Shown here one piece after another: positions 1-10,125 of a DNA stretch of 64,000 bases. The first letter of the stretch is position 1, and every line of letters begins with the position of its first letter. The notes below the pieces were generated by a model. The model had not been told where the DNA came from and made no database searches. It saw only the letters and a program-made list of their open reading frames with translations. Position numbers and translations under genes: made by a program. This DNA comes from Mastigocoleus testarum BC008 (lineage in GTDB: Bacteria > Cyanobacteriota > Cyanobacteriia > Cyanobacteriales > Nostocaceae), in NCBI RefSeq assembly GCF_001456025.1, contig NZ_LMTZ01000127.1, forward strand, positions 1-64,000. The letters run 5' to 3'.

Positions 1-6
1 AAGCTA

Positions 7-50
7 CCTCCCACACTTCCCACACCTCCCACACTCCCCACACTCCCCAT
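7..50. repeat. C-rich short tandem repeat
   Basis: The stretch is made of degenerate 8-9 bp units of the form CCCACAC(T/C)(T/C)C repeated about five times. It resembles the short tandem repeats found in spacers of filamentous cyanobacteria. No gene overlaps it. Confidence 0.7.
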
Positions 51-89
51 CAGTTCAAGGTTTGAGTCTTAACTTCGTGCCATTCTACT

Positions 90-1482
90 GTGACACTACG
101 AGTACAAATCCTCAAGAATAAATTTAATCAAAGTCTGGGATTACCTTTTAAAGAATTATTACCATACCCGGCAATCGAGCAAGTACTCGAAGAATTAAAA
201 ATAAAATACAAGAAGCGATTATTTGACCCATTCATAACATTATGGGCATTTTTATCTCAGGTTTTAGATACTGATAAAAGTTGCCATAATACCGTAAGTA
301 AAATAATTGCTTATTTAACAGCAGAAGGAGTAGAAATTCCTTCCACTGATACAAGTGCTTACTGTCAAGCACGGTCAAGATTACCAGAAAAACTATTAGA
401 AAAACTTTTTAATAAGTCTGGACAAAATTTAGAAGAGAAAGTAACAACAGAACATTTGTGGTGTGGTCGTTCGTGGCGCATGCCGCGCGTCTTCCAATGT
501 AAAAGTGATAGATGGTTCAACTGTGTCGATGCCTGATACAATTGAAAATCAGAAAGTATATCCCCAACCAAAAAGTCAAAAAGTTGGATGTGGATTTCCA
601 ATAGCCAAAATTGGTGTGATATTTAGTTTAGCAACGGGAGCTGCTGTTGCTTTAGTTATCGATGTTTTGAACACTCATGACATTCAATTGGCTAGAAAAC
701 TATATCAGTTTCTTAAGCCCTTAGATATCCTTTTAGGGGATAGAGCTTTTTGCGCTTATGCTGACTTAGCCACTATTAAAAAACTTGATTGTGACGCAGT
801 ATTTCGCAAACACCAAGCTCGAAAAACATCCATGTACAAAGGTAAAATTGTTGGAGATTGCGACAAATTGGTGACTTGGCATAAACCTAAAAGATGCCCC
901 AAAGGATTGAGTAAAGATGAATTTAATGCTTTACCCGCTACTATAACTGTGCGCGAAATATACTATTATATTGTAATTCCTGGTTTTAGAACTCAAAGAG
1001 CTAGTTTAATCACTACACTATGCGATAAAAATACTTATTCTACTCTGGAAATCATCAAACTTTATGGCAAACGTTGGCATGCAGAAATAGATTTAAAACA
1101 TATCAAAACTACTCTAGGAATGGATGTTTTACGTTGTAAAACTCCTTCTATGGTACGCAAAGAAATTTACGTTTATTTGCTGGCTTACAATTTACTTCGT
1201 AGCTTGATGTGGTCGGCAGGTACTACTTGCGGTGCTCCTCCGTTGCGCTTGTCATTGCAAGGTACTCGTCATCATTTAAATAACTTTATTCCTCAATTAT
1301 TAGGCGCTTATTCTAAAAAACGTCTTCAAATTTATTCCACTTTACTTAAAGTTATTGCTCATAAGGCTGTTCCAGAACGTCCAGGCCGTAGTCAACCACG
1401 AGTTCGTAAACGTCGTCCTAAAGCTTATCCTTTGATGACAAAACCACGGCATGAATTAAATAAGCAATTACAGACTGTTTAA
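90..1482 (+). pseudogene. IS4-family DDE transposase, frameshifted
   Basis: The gene lies in two overlapping frames, 90-about 470 and about 496-1482, which join into one IS4-type transposase. The first D motif follows the break (VIDGSTVSMPD), the second is LLGDRAF, and the Y-2-R-3-E-6-K signature appears as YGKRWHAEIDLKHIK. The N-terminal half carries the usual FNQSLGLPF region. A 25-bp insert at 471-495 shifts the frame, because W-C-G-R before it should run directly into N-V-K-V-I-D after it. The 90 start is a GTG and may not be the native start. The enzyme should be inactive unless frameshifting rescues it. Confidence 0.9.
471..495. repeat. 25-bp insert breaking the transposase
   Basis: The GC-rich string sits between codons that would otherwise be adjacent in an IS4 transposase (CGT and AAT). 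It contains GGCGCATGCC, resembling the GC-rich palindromic dispersed repeats seen in the spacers of this window. Its length is not a multiple of three, so it destroys the frame. Confidence 0.65.
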
Positions 1483-1504
1483 ACCACAAGGGTTCCAGCT
1501 TTTC

Positions 1505-2137
1505 TTAGTGCCATTCGATTAATAAGCTTTGATCTGACCAAGTTTCTTCTTCGCTAGAAATTTTCTTTGCAGGAACTTCAGTCGCGACTGCAATCATACC
1601 ACCAAAATGGTCTTTGGCATTGAAATTACTAGGGTCGTTTAACTTATCAATTAGTGATTTAATACTTGCGATCAAACCTTCTCCATAAGGGACTGCAGCT
1701 TTGAGATTGTCATCTCGATAAATAAAAGCCTCAATTTTATGGAACCCCTTAAAACCCTCATCTTCGTCACCATTATCAAATGCATAGGGACGAGCATCAA
1801 TATCAGTATCTTCTTGCTCGAAATTACCAGCTAAAACTTCTATTTGTTCGTAAGGTGGACGAGACTCCACATAGGCTTTCTTGGCTGCTTCAAGGTTATT
1901 GCTTTTAAGAGCTTCTAAAAGTTGTTCTGCTAATGGTAATTGCTCTTGAGCTTGTTTTTGGAAATACTTGACACCTGCCTGAACTTGCTCGGTATAGTTC
2001 ATATTATTGGCTGCAACCATATCAACTTTAGGGCTCACATCTTCTTGACTAATATTTGTAGACTGAGCACAGTTAGTTAAGAAGACAAGAACCACAGCCA
2101 TCAATCCCAGCCCCAAAGAACGTAAGATAGACTTCAT
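1505..2137 (-). pseudogene. EfeO/imelysin-like lipoprotein, 3' truncated by IS
   Basis: The 210-residue product starts with a lipoprotein signal (hydrophobic run, then LTNC lipobox near residue 23). It continues with the EfeO/M75 (imelysin-like) helical domain: SRPPYEQIEVLAGNFE, DIDARPYAF, and the GFHKIEAF motif near residues 130-137. EfeO proteins help deliver iron or other metals to a membrane permease from the periplasm. The frame ends abruptly after SDQSLLI with three foreign codons at the IS boundary. I infer that a C-terminal segment of perhaps 60-90 residues is lost. The rest is not recognisable left of the IS. It is probably a gene inactivated by insertion, though a shortened lipoprotein could still be made. 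Confidence 0.75.
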
Positions 2138-2778
2138 TTGTATTAATAGTTACTTGCTTGCACGATAGAGGTATATTAAAGCTTATTAATAATTATTGTC
2201 AATTTATTTGTGATGCTCGTTTTAAAAGAGAATCAATTTTTCAGGAAAAAATGTAACTTTTACATCTTGACTTTGGTTATATTTCTAGTTTCTAATATAT
2301 AGGTTTATTGCAAATTTTATCAGTTTAATGAGAATAAGTTGTTTCTTAAGATAATTTTCTTTGGCTGAGATATTCAGAACGAATATTTTAATATCGTTTT
2401 AAAGTCAGCAAAAAAATTAAGAAAAAAATAGACATCATTCTTCTAAAGTAGACAGCAGAAATTATACTGACAAAAAACACTTCACAAAATACTATCAGTG
2501 TAATTTCGTGTGATTTACATTGTAATAATTATTGTTTATGATTACTTTAGTTGATACTTTTGTTACATGAGCTTATATAAGATAAATACATATATTGCTT
2601 TATTTGAATAAATAGGTATATGAATAACCGTTATTTTACTGGGAACTAAAGAAAAAATTTAACATCTATTCTTCTCGGAAGTCGCGGTAATAAAAAAGGT
2701 ACGTGCTTCTACTAAAACTGTCTTACTGACATTACTGACTACAGAAATTGCACTATCAAAATTTACCCTTATAAATTA
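2138..2778. other. AT-rich spacer, no gene seen
   Basis: I see no coding frame with family similarity here. The stretch lies between two divergent signal-peptide genes and must hold both of their promoters, but I cannot place them with confidence. Confidence 0.6.
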
Positions 2779-3486
2779 ATGAATTACATAAACACTTTAA
2801 ACTTAGTCAAAAAAGTATCAATTACTGTTTTGAGTATGCTTGCGATCACAACAGTATTCGAGAAACAAGCCGAAGCAGTTGTAGTAACATTTGATGATAT
2901 AGAAACAACCTATGGATTTGGTGCAGTAGAAAGCGGTTACGGTGGTTTAGACTGGGTTAATTTTGGATACGTAAACCAGATATTTCATCCTGGTTCTGGT
3001 TATGAGAATGGTTTAGCTTCAGGGGACTATACTGCATTTAATTGGTATGCAAAACCAGCAGAAGTTACAGGTGATCTATTCGACTTTCAAAGTACTTTCC
3101 TGACTGCTGCTTGGAATAATGGATTGAATATCTTGGTGGAAGGATTTTCAGGGGGAATATTGAAATATTCACAAAATGTGGTTGTTAACCCCAGCCAATC
3201 CAAGAAATTTATTTTTGACTACATAGGGGTCGATAGAGTGAAATTTACTTCATCAGGAGGAGTAGACGCAAACCCTAACGATAATATTGTAGGTAGAAAC
3301 TTTGTAATGGATAATTTTACCTACCACAAAAGTAATTCGAGCATTACACCAGCTACTCCACCTCCTGTTTTACAACCTGGAGGAAATGTAGCAGAAGTTC
3401 CAGAACCGATTTCAGTTTTAGGTTCCTTGGTTGCTTTGGGTTTTGGTGGTATTTTCTATCGACAACATTCTCGAAAGTCACTTTAA
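2779..3486 (+). CDS. PEP-CTERM anchored secreted protein
   Basis: The 235-residue protein has an N-terminal signal peptide (hydrophobic residues about 12-25, AEA cleavage-type site near 31-33) and a C-terminal PEP-CTERM sorting tag. The tag consists of VPEP near residues 211-214, a transmembrane helix (VLGSLVALGFGGIFY) and a basic tail ending RQHSRKSL. In this system the tag is normally cut by an exosortase while the protein is exported. The middle resembles the many cyanobacterial PEP-CTERM beta-sandwich proteins and shows no catalytic motif I recognise, and a Pro-rich linker precedes the tag. The role of the mature domain is unknown. It probably acts at the cell surface or in the exopolysaccharide. 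Confidence 0.85.
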   Translation: MNYINTLNLVKKVSITVLSMLAITTVFEKQAEAVVVTFDDIETTYGFGAVESGYGGLDWVNFGYVNQIFHPGSGYENGLASGDYTAFNWYAKPAEVTGDLFDFQSTFLTAAWNNGLNILVEGFSGGILKYSQNVVVNPSQSKKFIFDYIGVDRVKFTSSGGVDANPNDNIVGRNFVMDNFTYHKSNSSITPATPPPVLQPGGNVAEVPEPISVLGSLVALGFGGIFYRQHSRKSL

Positions 3487-3575
3487 TTGCGAGTTAACAA
3501 TCTCAGAGAATAAAAAGCATCAATTCTTTATTCCTGTTAAAACGAAGGAAGAAGGAAGAAGTTTGGAATTGCATT

Positions 3576-3695
3576 AGCGCAGCGTGCCTGCAAGGCATTG
3601 GGGATTTAAACCCCAACGCATTCACGCTTCCTCGTGCGGGCGTATCTTACACCGTATGACGGTGGGGAGTATGCCCTTCAGGCACGCTACGCGCT
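3576..3695. repeat. Multi-hairpin palindromic element
   Basis: Two long arms (3576-3598 and 3671-3695) are nearly perfect reverse complements built on AGCGTGCCTG / CAGGCACGCT. They enclose two smaller hairpins, TTGGGG...CCCCAA and CACCGT-atg-ACGGTG. The whole could fold as a cruciform or a branched RNA. The GC-rich composition differs from the AT-rich surroundings, as expected for a dispersed repeat in a cyanobacterial spacer. Confidence 0.75.
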
Positions 3696-3849
3696 TCATC
3701 CCATATTGTTAGAAGATTAGCACCTAAATTCTAGCTTCCGACAAGAACACCCTCACGGGGTGACAAGCAGCCCAAAAGCTTTACTGAATAAGGCTTGAGA
3801 GTTTTGAAGTAGAAAATACAATTAACAAAAATATTGATAATGATAATTA

Positions 3850-3995
3850 TTGTATCGTAGGCTTGGCGATGCCTGAGACGCGGTAAGCCGAACGGCGCTT
3901 CACTGAACCGCATATGCGGTGTTTGCACGCAGCAAGCTGTTCACGTAGTGCGCCCAAACACGGAGTGCGTCCAAACGTGCTTATCGCTTATTGTA
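3850..3995. repeat. GC-rich dispersed repeat block
   Basis: The block contains ACCGCATATGCGGT (a perfect palindrome) and CACGTAGTGCG followed by CCAAAC. The same words, including GTAGTGCGTCCAAACG, recur near 52430-52450. It is a noncoding dispersed repeat. The 65-codon minus frame across it shows no family similarity. Confidence 0.6.
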
Positions 3996-4345
3996 AAAAA
4001 CCACAAAGAGGCATGATATAAAATTTTCTAAGTACATGCTTCCTAACATAATATAATTATAAAAACAGAAAATATAAATAAAATATTAAAATCAATCAAA
4101 TTTTACAAAAAATATGCAATTTTAGATACAAAGTAATTTTTCCAAGAATGTAGTTTGAACGACAAAATTTAAAATGTCAAAACAATATTTGTGCTCTGAG
4201 GCCAATATTTTAAATTATGTTTAAGCGTAACTATCTATAAGCCAACAAAAGAAAACGCTTGGTTCAAACGTGGTTTTGCTCTTAACCCTTCCACTCAGCT
4301 TATTGAAATAATAGGTTTTTCTCACTACTGGGAGCTAAAGCTTTC
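3996..4345. other. AT-rich spacer, nothing recognised
   Basis: No coding or RNA feature is recognisable. It presumably contains the promoter for the small gene at 4346. Confidence 0.5.
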
Positions 4346-4582
4346 ATGAATTTCATGCAGGTATTATCTGAATTTTTGGCAAATAAATTTCCTTTTTGGG
4401 GTGTTTGTCATTTGAGTTTTGACCCCAATAACAGAACTCTTTATATTCGCTGTAGAAGTTCGAGGATCAGAACATCGGTTCTCAAAGATGCATCTAAGCT
4501 AATAGATTTGGATATCGGTATTTATAAGTTTGTTGTAACTCATCCAGATCATTCTGATATCATTATCCAACCATCATCTTAA
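4346..4582 (+). CDS. Small hypothetical protein, 78 aa
   Basis: I do not recognise this family. The product is soluble, without signal peptide or membrane helix. It begins MNFMQVLSEFLANKFPFWGV and continues with alternating hydrophobic and polar residues that suggest a small alpha/beta domain (HLSFDPNNRTLYIRC, then KLIDLDIGIYKFVV). A second possible start is Met4. It is transcribed towards the zinc-ribbon gene on the opposite strand. The balanced composition makes a real small gene likely, but function is open. Confidence 0.5.
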   Translation: MNFMQVLSEFLANKFPFWGVCHLSFDPNNRTLYIRCRSSRIRTSVLKDASKLIDLDIGIYKFVVTHPDHSDIIIQPSS

Positions 4583-4702
4583 TTTCAAAGTGATTGTAAA
4601 GTTCTGTCACATCAAAATCTTTACTTTTTTTTTGGGTGGAAATCTGATCGCTTTAAGTTTCTTTTTCCTGTTTTATTTTTCTGGTGAATTTCTCCAATTA
4701 AT

Positions 4703-5077
4703 TTACCCAGAAGTTATTAAGGCAAAAAGAAAACAAATTAATAGCAAACACAGTAACAAGATTAAAAACTGATTGCGTTTTAACCAAAAAATCAATTGAT
4801 TACTAAATTTATTTGCTTCTTGTTGCTGTTTTTGTTCTAATTCTTGGACTCGGATATCTTCGTATATGGTACATTCCTTTGCGTAAGGGCGTTTGGGAAA
4901 ATTACAGGTATCATCACTGTGATAAACACAGGTGTCGCACAAATACTCTTCATTAGTAGAACGATGTAAAGGAATTCCTGGATGTCCGTAAGCTTTTAGC
5001 TGGGTACGACAAAATGGACAGGTAATAGCTTGAGGTTCAATGTGCTGCTTGCAGCGAGGACAGGTTGTGGTATCCAC
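4703..5077 (-). CDS. Zinc-ribbon membrane protein
   Basis: The 124-residue protein begins with a double CxxC zinc ribbon (CPRC at 6-9, CPFC at 20-23). A second Cys-rich stretch follows (CDTC, then DTCNFPKRPYAKEC) that could bind a second metal. A charged, Gln-rich helix (about 78-92) leads to one C-terminal transmembrane helix (LILLLCLLLICFLFALI). The likely topology is a cytosolic metal-binding head on a membrane tail. The architecture is common among cyanobacterial hypothetical proteins, and the role is unknown. The gene ends about 120 bp from the end of the convergent 78-aa gene. Confidence 0.75.
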   Translation of the reverse strand: MDTTTCPRCKQHIEPQAITCPFCRTQLKAYGHPGIPLHRSTNEEYLCDTCVYHSDDTCNFPKRPYAKECTIYEDIRVQELEQKQQQEANKFSNQLIFWLKRNQFLILLLCLLLICFLFALITSG

Positions 5078-5220
5078 GGTAGATACAAGTATTTGGGTGA
5101 CTATTTGATTTTAGCTTTTGATCGTAATAGCTTACAGGTAATACCAAATTAATCAGGTGAACGCTTCACGGCTGCTCGCAGATGTTTCTCACGCAAATTC
5201 TGTTTATTTTGCCTTTCATC

Positions 5221-5712
5221 TTAAGATTGAAACCAAGCGGTTAATGCGATCGCTAATGCATCAGCAGCATCGTCAGGACGGGGAACATAGTCTAAATCTA
5301 ATTCCTGTGCTACCGCTTCTTGAACTTGGTATTTTTCCGCGTTACCGCGACCAGTTAGGGCTAACTTAATTTGAGAAGGGGCAAATTCGACGGTATTAAC
5401 AGATTTTTGGGCTAAAGCTAACATTACAACTCCTCTAGCTTGTGCAACCAAAATAGTGTTTGACATTCGGTAGAAAAAAAATTTTTCTATTGCAACCAAG
5501 TCCGGTTTCCATTCTTCTATCAAAGTATGTAAATCATCGTGCAACGTGCATAACCTTTTTCCCAACTCAGTTTTTGCTGGTGTACGAATTACACCAAAGT
5601 CAAGTAGTTGTACAGAATTATGATGAATTTGGGTTTGATTTGTCTGACAATTGATTATCCCAAATCCTAAAATTGCTAAACCCGGATCTATTCCTAAAAT
5701 ACGTTTTTCCAT
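5221..5712 (-). CDS. ruvC: Crossover junction endodeoxyribonuclease RuvC
   Basis: RuvC cuts Holliday junctions during homologous recombination, working with RuvAB. The 163-residue product has the family layout: the first acidic residue in [13 protein letters not shown] (D8), the Glu in LVAIEKFFF, and the C-terminal Asp pair in [13 protein letters not shown]. The length matches the family (about 160-175). The start [11 protein letters not shown] places the first beta strand at the N-terminus, as expected. It is a stand-alone gene here, with no ruvA or ruvB beside it. Confidence 0.95.
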   Translation of the reverse strand: MEKRILGIDPGLAILGFGIINCQTNQTQIHHNSVQLLDFGVIRTPAKTELGKRLCTLHDDLHTLIEEWKPDLVAIEKFFFYRMSNTILVAQARGVVMLALAQKSVNTVEFAPSQIKLALTGRGNAEKYQVQEAVAQELDLDYVPRPDDAADALAIALTAWFQS

Positions 5713-6127
5713 TAGTTTTAATAACTTTGCTCTGGTGCTTTCCCTTTGCTGGCTAACAGGGAACGGCGACTAGTATAGCGTAGGGAACGGTCCGTTTTTT
5801 TGTAGGAAAATTTCAAGATGAGAATCCGGAATCAAAACACAATTGAGTTATTATTTAGTCCTGTTTATTTTAGGTGAAATTTACTGAGGCAGTTTAAGTT
5901 TTTATAAAGGTACTTTATTCTCACAAATATAGGGACATCTAACCATCTAAAATTTATTCAGGGTATCATTCTGGAGATGGATATGTTCATAAACATGCGG
6001 ACAACTGTAATAAAATGCGTAAAATCTAACAGACAAAGAAAATGTAATAAATCCATACCTAGGGAATAAGCCAACTGTTGTACATTTTCAATAGGTCAAA
6101 ATTTATATTTATGTTGCATTTGTTGCT
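5713..6127. other. Divergent promoter region ruvC / yvcK
   Basis: The 415-bp spacer separates two divergent genes and should contain both promoters. No RNA gene or strong repeat is visible. Confidence 0.5.
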
Positions 6128-7525
6128 ATGTCAATAGGTTTTTTTAAACACGCCTTAAATGTTGTGCAACAACAGTCTCGCCGCCGCACTCCTCATCGAG
6201 TAAGCCAATGGTTTAAGTGGTTATCACCCGGACTATCTGTTAAGCGTTGGTTGTTAATAAGCGTAAGTGGCGTAATTCTTGCTTGTTTAGGATTAGCAAT
6301 TTGGGTCAGACTTACCCCAATTTACAGGATAATTCAATTATTTAAGATTTTTTTAGAGTTTATTACCGACATTGTACCTTATTATGTCAGCGGTCCAATT
6401 GTTTTATTGTGCGGTTTAGTTTTACTTTTATGGGGGCAAACCCGTACTGTTGGTTCCGTAACTGAGGCATTCAGACCGCAAGGTGAAGAGCAATTAGTTG
6501 ATGCCTTGATGGCACATCGCCGTTTATATCGAGGACCAAAGATTGTAGTTGTTGGTGGTGGAACTGGACTTTCTACTTTGTTAAGGGGTCTTAAAGCTTA
6601 CAGCGCAAATATTACGGCAATTGTAACTGTTGCCGATGATGGTGGTTCTTCAGGAAGATTGCGTCGAGAAATTGGTGTTTTACCGCCAGGAGATATTCGT
6701 AATTGCTTGTCTGGTTTGGCAGATGAAGAAAAACTATTGACAGAATTATTCCAATACCGTTTTAGTGCTGGGGATGGTTTGAGCGGCCATAGTTTTGGTA
6801 ATTTATTTTTAACTGCCATGAGTGAAATTACTGGGGACTTAGAAAGGGCTGTTGCAGCAAGTTCCAAAGTCTTAGCGATTAGAGGTCAAGTTCTCCCTGC
6901 AACTTTAAGTGACGTTCAACTTTGGGCGGAACTAACCGATGGTCGTCGTATTGAAGGTGAGTCTAATATTACTGAGGCAGGGGGAAAAATTGCCAAAATT
7001 GGTTGTACTCCAGCTGCTCCACCAGCTTTGCCTACAGCAATCAAAGCTATAAAAGAAGCAGATTGTATAGTCATGGGACCTGGTAGTCTTTATACTAGTG
7101 TAATTCCTAATCTTTTGGTACCAGAAATTTCTGATGCGATCGCAGCTTCAACCTCTCCACGTATTTATGTCTGTAATATTATGACTCAACCCGGAGAAAC
7201 TGATGGATATAGCGTAGCCGATCACATAGAAGCGATCGATAAGGCTTGTGGTCGGCGTTTATTTAATTCAGTATTAGTCCACAAGAAGTCTCCCTCTTCT
7301 CGTGCTTTATTTCGCTATGCAAAGGAAAAATCCCATCCTGTATTTATAGATCGCGAAGCTATAAGTAAATTAGGACGAAGGATCGTACCTGCAAATGTGA
7401 TCCAAGAAGATGAAGTTGGTTATGTACGCCATAATCCCTATCAGTTAGCAAAAGTATTATTGCGTTGGTATAGTCGAACTCCACATAAAATGAGCAGATT
7501 CAAGAAAATTTACTCTAAAAAATAA
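6128..7525 (+). CDS. yvcK: YvcK/CofD-like (UPF0052) protein
   Basis: This is the gluconeogenesis-factor-type YvcK family, which binds UDP-sugars and affects cell wall or carbon metabolism in other bacteria. Two hydrophobic segments at the N-terminus (about 40-62 and 82-102) precede the cytosolic Rossmann-like domain. That domain has [17 protein letters not shown] (about 140), [11 protein letters not shown] and [12 protein letters not shown] (about 167-191), then GPGSLYTSV near residue 318. The N-terminal membrane extension is typical of cyanobacterial members; Bacillus YvcK lacks it. Length is 465 residues. The gene stands alone between ruvC and comEC. A true 2-phospho-lactate transferase role (CofD) is unlikely for this subfamily. 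Confidence 0.9.
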   Translation: MSIGFFKHALNVVQQQSRRRTPHRVSQWFKWLSPGLSVKRWLLISVSGVILACLGLAIWVRLTPIYRIIQLFKIFLEFITDIVPYYVSGPIVLLCGLVLLLWGQTRTVGSVTEAFRPQGEEQLVDALMAHRRLYRGPKIVVVGGGTGLSTLLRGLKAYSANITAIVTVADDGGSSGRLRREIGVLPPGDIRNCLSGLADEEKLLTELFQYRFSAGDGLSGHSFGNLFLTAMSEITGDLERAVAASSKVLAIRGQVLPATLSDVQLWAELTDGRRIEGESNITEAGGKIAKIGCTPAAPPALPTAIKAIKEADCIVMGPGSLYTSVIPNLLVPEISDAIAASTSPRIYVCNIMTQPGETDGYSVADHIEAIDKACGRRLFNSVLVHKKSPSSRALFRYAKEKSHPVFIDREAISKLGRRIVPANVIQEDEVGYVRHNPYQLAKVLLRWYSRTPHKMSRFKKIYSKK

Positions 7526-7716
7526 TTCAATATAATTGGTGGGTTTTAAGCGAATTGTGTGAGTCCGTCAAACTAATGTATTTATTCAGTAAGCCTTATT
7601 TAGTTAGTAATGCTCTACATTCATCGCCAAAGTTGTTAGAAAATTTTTCTATTATTGTTGGTTCCCTATTTGATATTCTTAATCGTCTTTTTTTGCTGCG
7701 TCCTATTCCTCACTTA

Positions 7717-10125
7717 TTACATCACTGACGTTTGATTTTCATTTTGCTGAATTGCAGCTTCAAATTTGTTTTCTGGCGTCCATTTTATTGCACCATCGCT
7801 GCGAGTGAAGAATACCTGTGTTTGTGTTTCTTTTTGAATTTTTGACAACAAAGATTTTGTTTGTTGAGTATCTGGGGTAGAAATAATAGCAACTTTAGGC
7901 TTAATAACGCTAATCAGTTTTTGCCAAGCATCACCTGAATACCATAATACTTGAGGATGAGGTAAATAATTGTTTTCGACTGTTTTAAATAAATCGCTGC
8001 GTTTGAGATTACCTACCAACAGCCAACTTTGATTTTGAATTTGAATTTCTAATATTGGAATTCGCTCGTTAATTAAGTTTACTACTGCTGTCCCTGTATT
8101 AATAGGCGTTCCTAATAATAAAGGTTGAGATATAGTTTTTTGTGCTTGTAATTGCTCCTGGATTATCTTCTGGGAAAAATTTTGTTCGGGAACGGCAGAA
8201 TATTGATAGAAGTTTTTGAATGAAAAATTTTGGAGTAGTGTTAACCACCCACTTTCGTTATCATTCTCAAAATTATTGGCGATCGCAGCAAAAATTTGGT
8301 TTACACCTTGTTGTTTTAAAAAAGGAATTATTGCAAATCTAGCTGTTTTTTCGCTACCGCTATTGATTAATGTTACTTCTCCTTGGTTTTGAATAACTAT
8401 AACTGGTTCTGTTCCTGCAGCCATTACTGTAACTTGAAATAAATTACTAGAATTATGCCAAGTAGGAAGCAGCACTACAATTAATGCAATTAAGCCACCA
8501 AACCACCATCTACGCTTAAACCAAGTTAAAAAACAAACTAAAAGAATGATGCCGTAAACAGTTAATAGCTGCCAAATAGCAATTTTTCCCAAAGCAATGG
8601 AATTTCCTGGTAGCTGATTAAAAAATTCAACTAATTTAATCAACCAATCTGTAGGTAAGTACAAAAATCCTGCTAAACTACTGCCGATATTTTGAGCGGC
8701 TAAACCCACTAAAGCACTGATAATTCCACCAATACAGATTGCAGAAATCAATGGTGTGCTGATGATATTAAGTAAAATACTATAGGCTGGGACAACTCCA
8801 AAAACATATAACTGCAAGGGTAAAGTCCAAATCGTTGCAGCAACAGGAACTGATATGAGGGAAGCAATGGTGGGTGGTAACCAATTTAAACCCTTGGTAA
8901 TGAGAGGAACTGTTGTAATTAAACCTAGGGTGGCTAAAAAACTAAGCTGGAAACCCAAATCCCAAATCCATAAGGGGTTTACTAGTAATAATAATGTTGC
9001 GGCTAATAATAAGGATCCCAACTGCTTTACTTTACGTTTTAAACCGATCCCTAACAAAGCTGCAAATCCCATAATCGCTGCTCTGAGAATGGAAGCTTGA
9101 AAACCTGTAAGGCTAACAAATACAATCAGAGCAATGCAGCCAGCACTGAATTGTATTCCTCGGCTCAAGCGCTTAGTGATATTTAAAACTAATCCTAAAA
9201 TTAAGGAAGTATGAAATCCTGAAGCTGCAATTACGTGAGCTAATCCTGCTTTAACAAATAAATCGCGAATGTCATAGGGTAAATCGACAGCTTTGTTTCC
9301 CAAAACCATTGCACTTAGCATCGGACCTTGGGGAACACCCAATCCAGCAAGATGCAATCGCACAATTTTTTGACGAATTTTCCACCATCCCCATCCTTGC
9401 GTTTCCTCTAGAATATTCACTTGACGTCCGCTCAAACCAGCAAAAGCTCCTTGTCTTTGGAGATACTTTTGGAAGTCAAAACCGCCAGGATTACTTGCTG
9501 GTCGTGGTTGATATAAAATTCCTGTAACAGCAATTCGTTCGCCGGGATGCAAACCAGTAGCTTGAAGAATAGGTACGGTAACATATAATTTACCGTTTAC
9601 ACCTTTAAGGGTGTCGTCTGCATTATTTTCTTTTCTTACCTCATCTATTTGTTTGGGTTTTAACCAAAACTGTCCCCGTCCAGAACGAGTTAAGCGAGGT
9701 TTACTTGTTACTTCACCTCGGACAATAAATACTTGTTCTTGAAAATTATTATCTGTTTTTGGGATAAACCTGCTAATATCATTTGGAAGCGGTTGTGGCA
9801 GTCGAAATTGAAGATAAAAACTTGCCAACACACCAATGAAGCCGCCAATCAACCAGATAATCGATTTTGGTTTCATCGATTGTGTTTTGATTGATTGTGC
9901 TCTAACCGATTGTGAAGTATTATTTGCCAGAAATGATTTTTTTTGTTTTGTTGGCGGTCGCGTAATTGCTTCAGTCTGTTTACGCCTTGATATTGGACGT
10001 CTTTTAGCTAAAACTGCACCAACGACACCCAGTAGGAGAATCCAAACACCTCCCCCAGGAATTGCTGTGGATAGCAATCCGAAAATGTAACCCAGACAAA
10101 TAATGATACCAGTAGCCCGAAGCAT
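7717..10125 (-). CDS. comEC: ComEC/Rec2 DNA uptake channel
   Basis: ComEC forms the inner-membrane channel that brings single-stranded DNA into the cell during natural transformation. The 802-residue product has two N-terminal membrane segments and a soluble OB-like DUF4131 region (about 95-240, VRGEVTSKPRLTRSG and GERIAVTGILYQPRPASNPGGFDF). The polytopic Competence domain follows, with its core signature HVIAASGFHTSLILG near 293-307 and about ten helices to about 560. The C-terminus has a degenerate metallo-beta-lactamase-like domain that lacks a clear HxHxDH motif. The length fits cyanobacterial ComEC. The gene is monocistronic. Confidence 0.93.
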   Translation of the reverse strand: MLRATGIIICLGYIFGLLSTAIPGGGVWILLLGVVGAVLAKRRPISRRKQTEAITRPPTKQKKSFLANNTSQSVRAQSIKTQSMKPKSIIWLIGGFIGVLASFYLQFRLPQPLPNDISRFIPKTDNNFQEQVFIVRGEVTSKPRLTRSGRGQFWLKPKQIDEVRKENNADDTLKGVNGKLYVTVPILQATGLHPGERIAVTGILYQPRPASNPGGFDFQKYLQRQGAFAGLSGRQVNILEETQGWGWWKIRQKIVRLHLAGLGVPQGPMLSAMVLGNKAVDLPYDIRDLFVKAGLAHVIAASGFHTSLILGLVLNITKRLSRGIQFSAGCIALIVFVSLTGFQASILRAAIMGFAALLGIGLKRKVKQLGSLLLAATLLLLVNPLWIWDLGFQLSFLATLGLITTVPLITKGLNWLPPTIASLISVPVAATIWTLPLQLYVFGVVPAYSILLNIISTPLISAICIGGIISALVGLAAQNIGSSLAGFLYLPTDWLIKLVEFFNQLPGNSIALGKIAIWQLLTVYGIILLVCFLTWFKRRWWFGGLIALIVVLLPTWHNSSNLFQVTVMAAGTEPVIVIQNQGEVTLINSGSEKTARFAIIPFLKQQGVNQIFAAIANNFENDNESGWLTLLQNFSFKNFYQYSAVPEQNFSQKIIQEQLQAQKTISQPLLLGTPINTGTAVVNLINERIPILEIQIQNQSWLLVGNLKRSDLFKTVENNYLPHPQVLWYSGDAWQKLISVIKPKVAIISTPDTQQTKSLLSKIQKETQTQVFFTRSDGAIKWTPENKFEAAIQQNENQTSVM

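Larger units (their letters stand above)
60..1514 (+). mobile_element. IS4-family insertion sequence, approximate limits
   Basis: One transposase gene fills the element. The right limit is set near 1514, where an EfeO-like reading frame on the other strand loses family similarity. The left limit is uncertain. A 9-bp string GTGCCATTC occurs just outside or at both ends (74-82 and 1506-1514) in the same orientation. It may be a target-site duplication, or part of imperfect direct end repeats that begin CAAGG on both sides (57 and 1485). I could not find a convincing long terminal inverted repeat. Confidence 0.6.

Noticed and set aside
3731-3928. 65-codon minus-strand frame
   Set aside because: It lies across a GC-rich dispersed repeat and has no family similarity or start signal.
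4590-4772. 60-codon hydrophobic plus-strand frame
   Set aside because: It starts with GTG, overlaps the 3' part of the better supported zinc-ribbon gene on the other strand, and its hydrophobicity comes from T-rich DNA.
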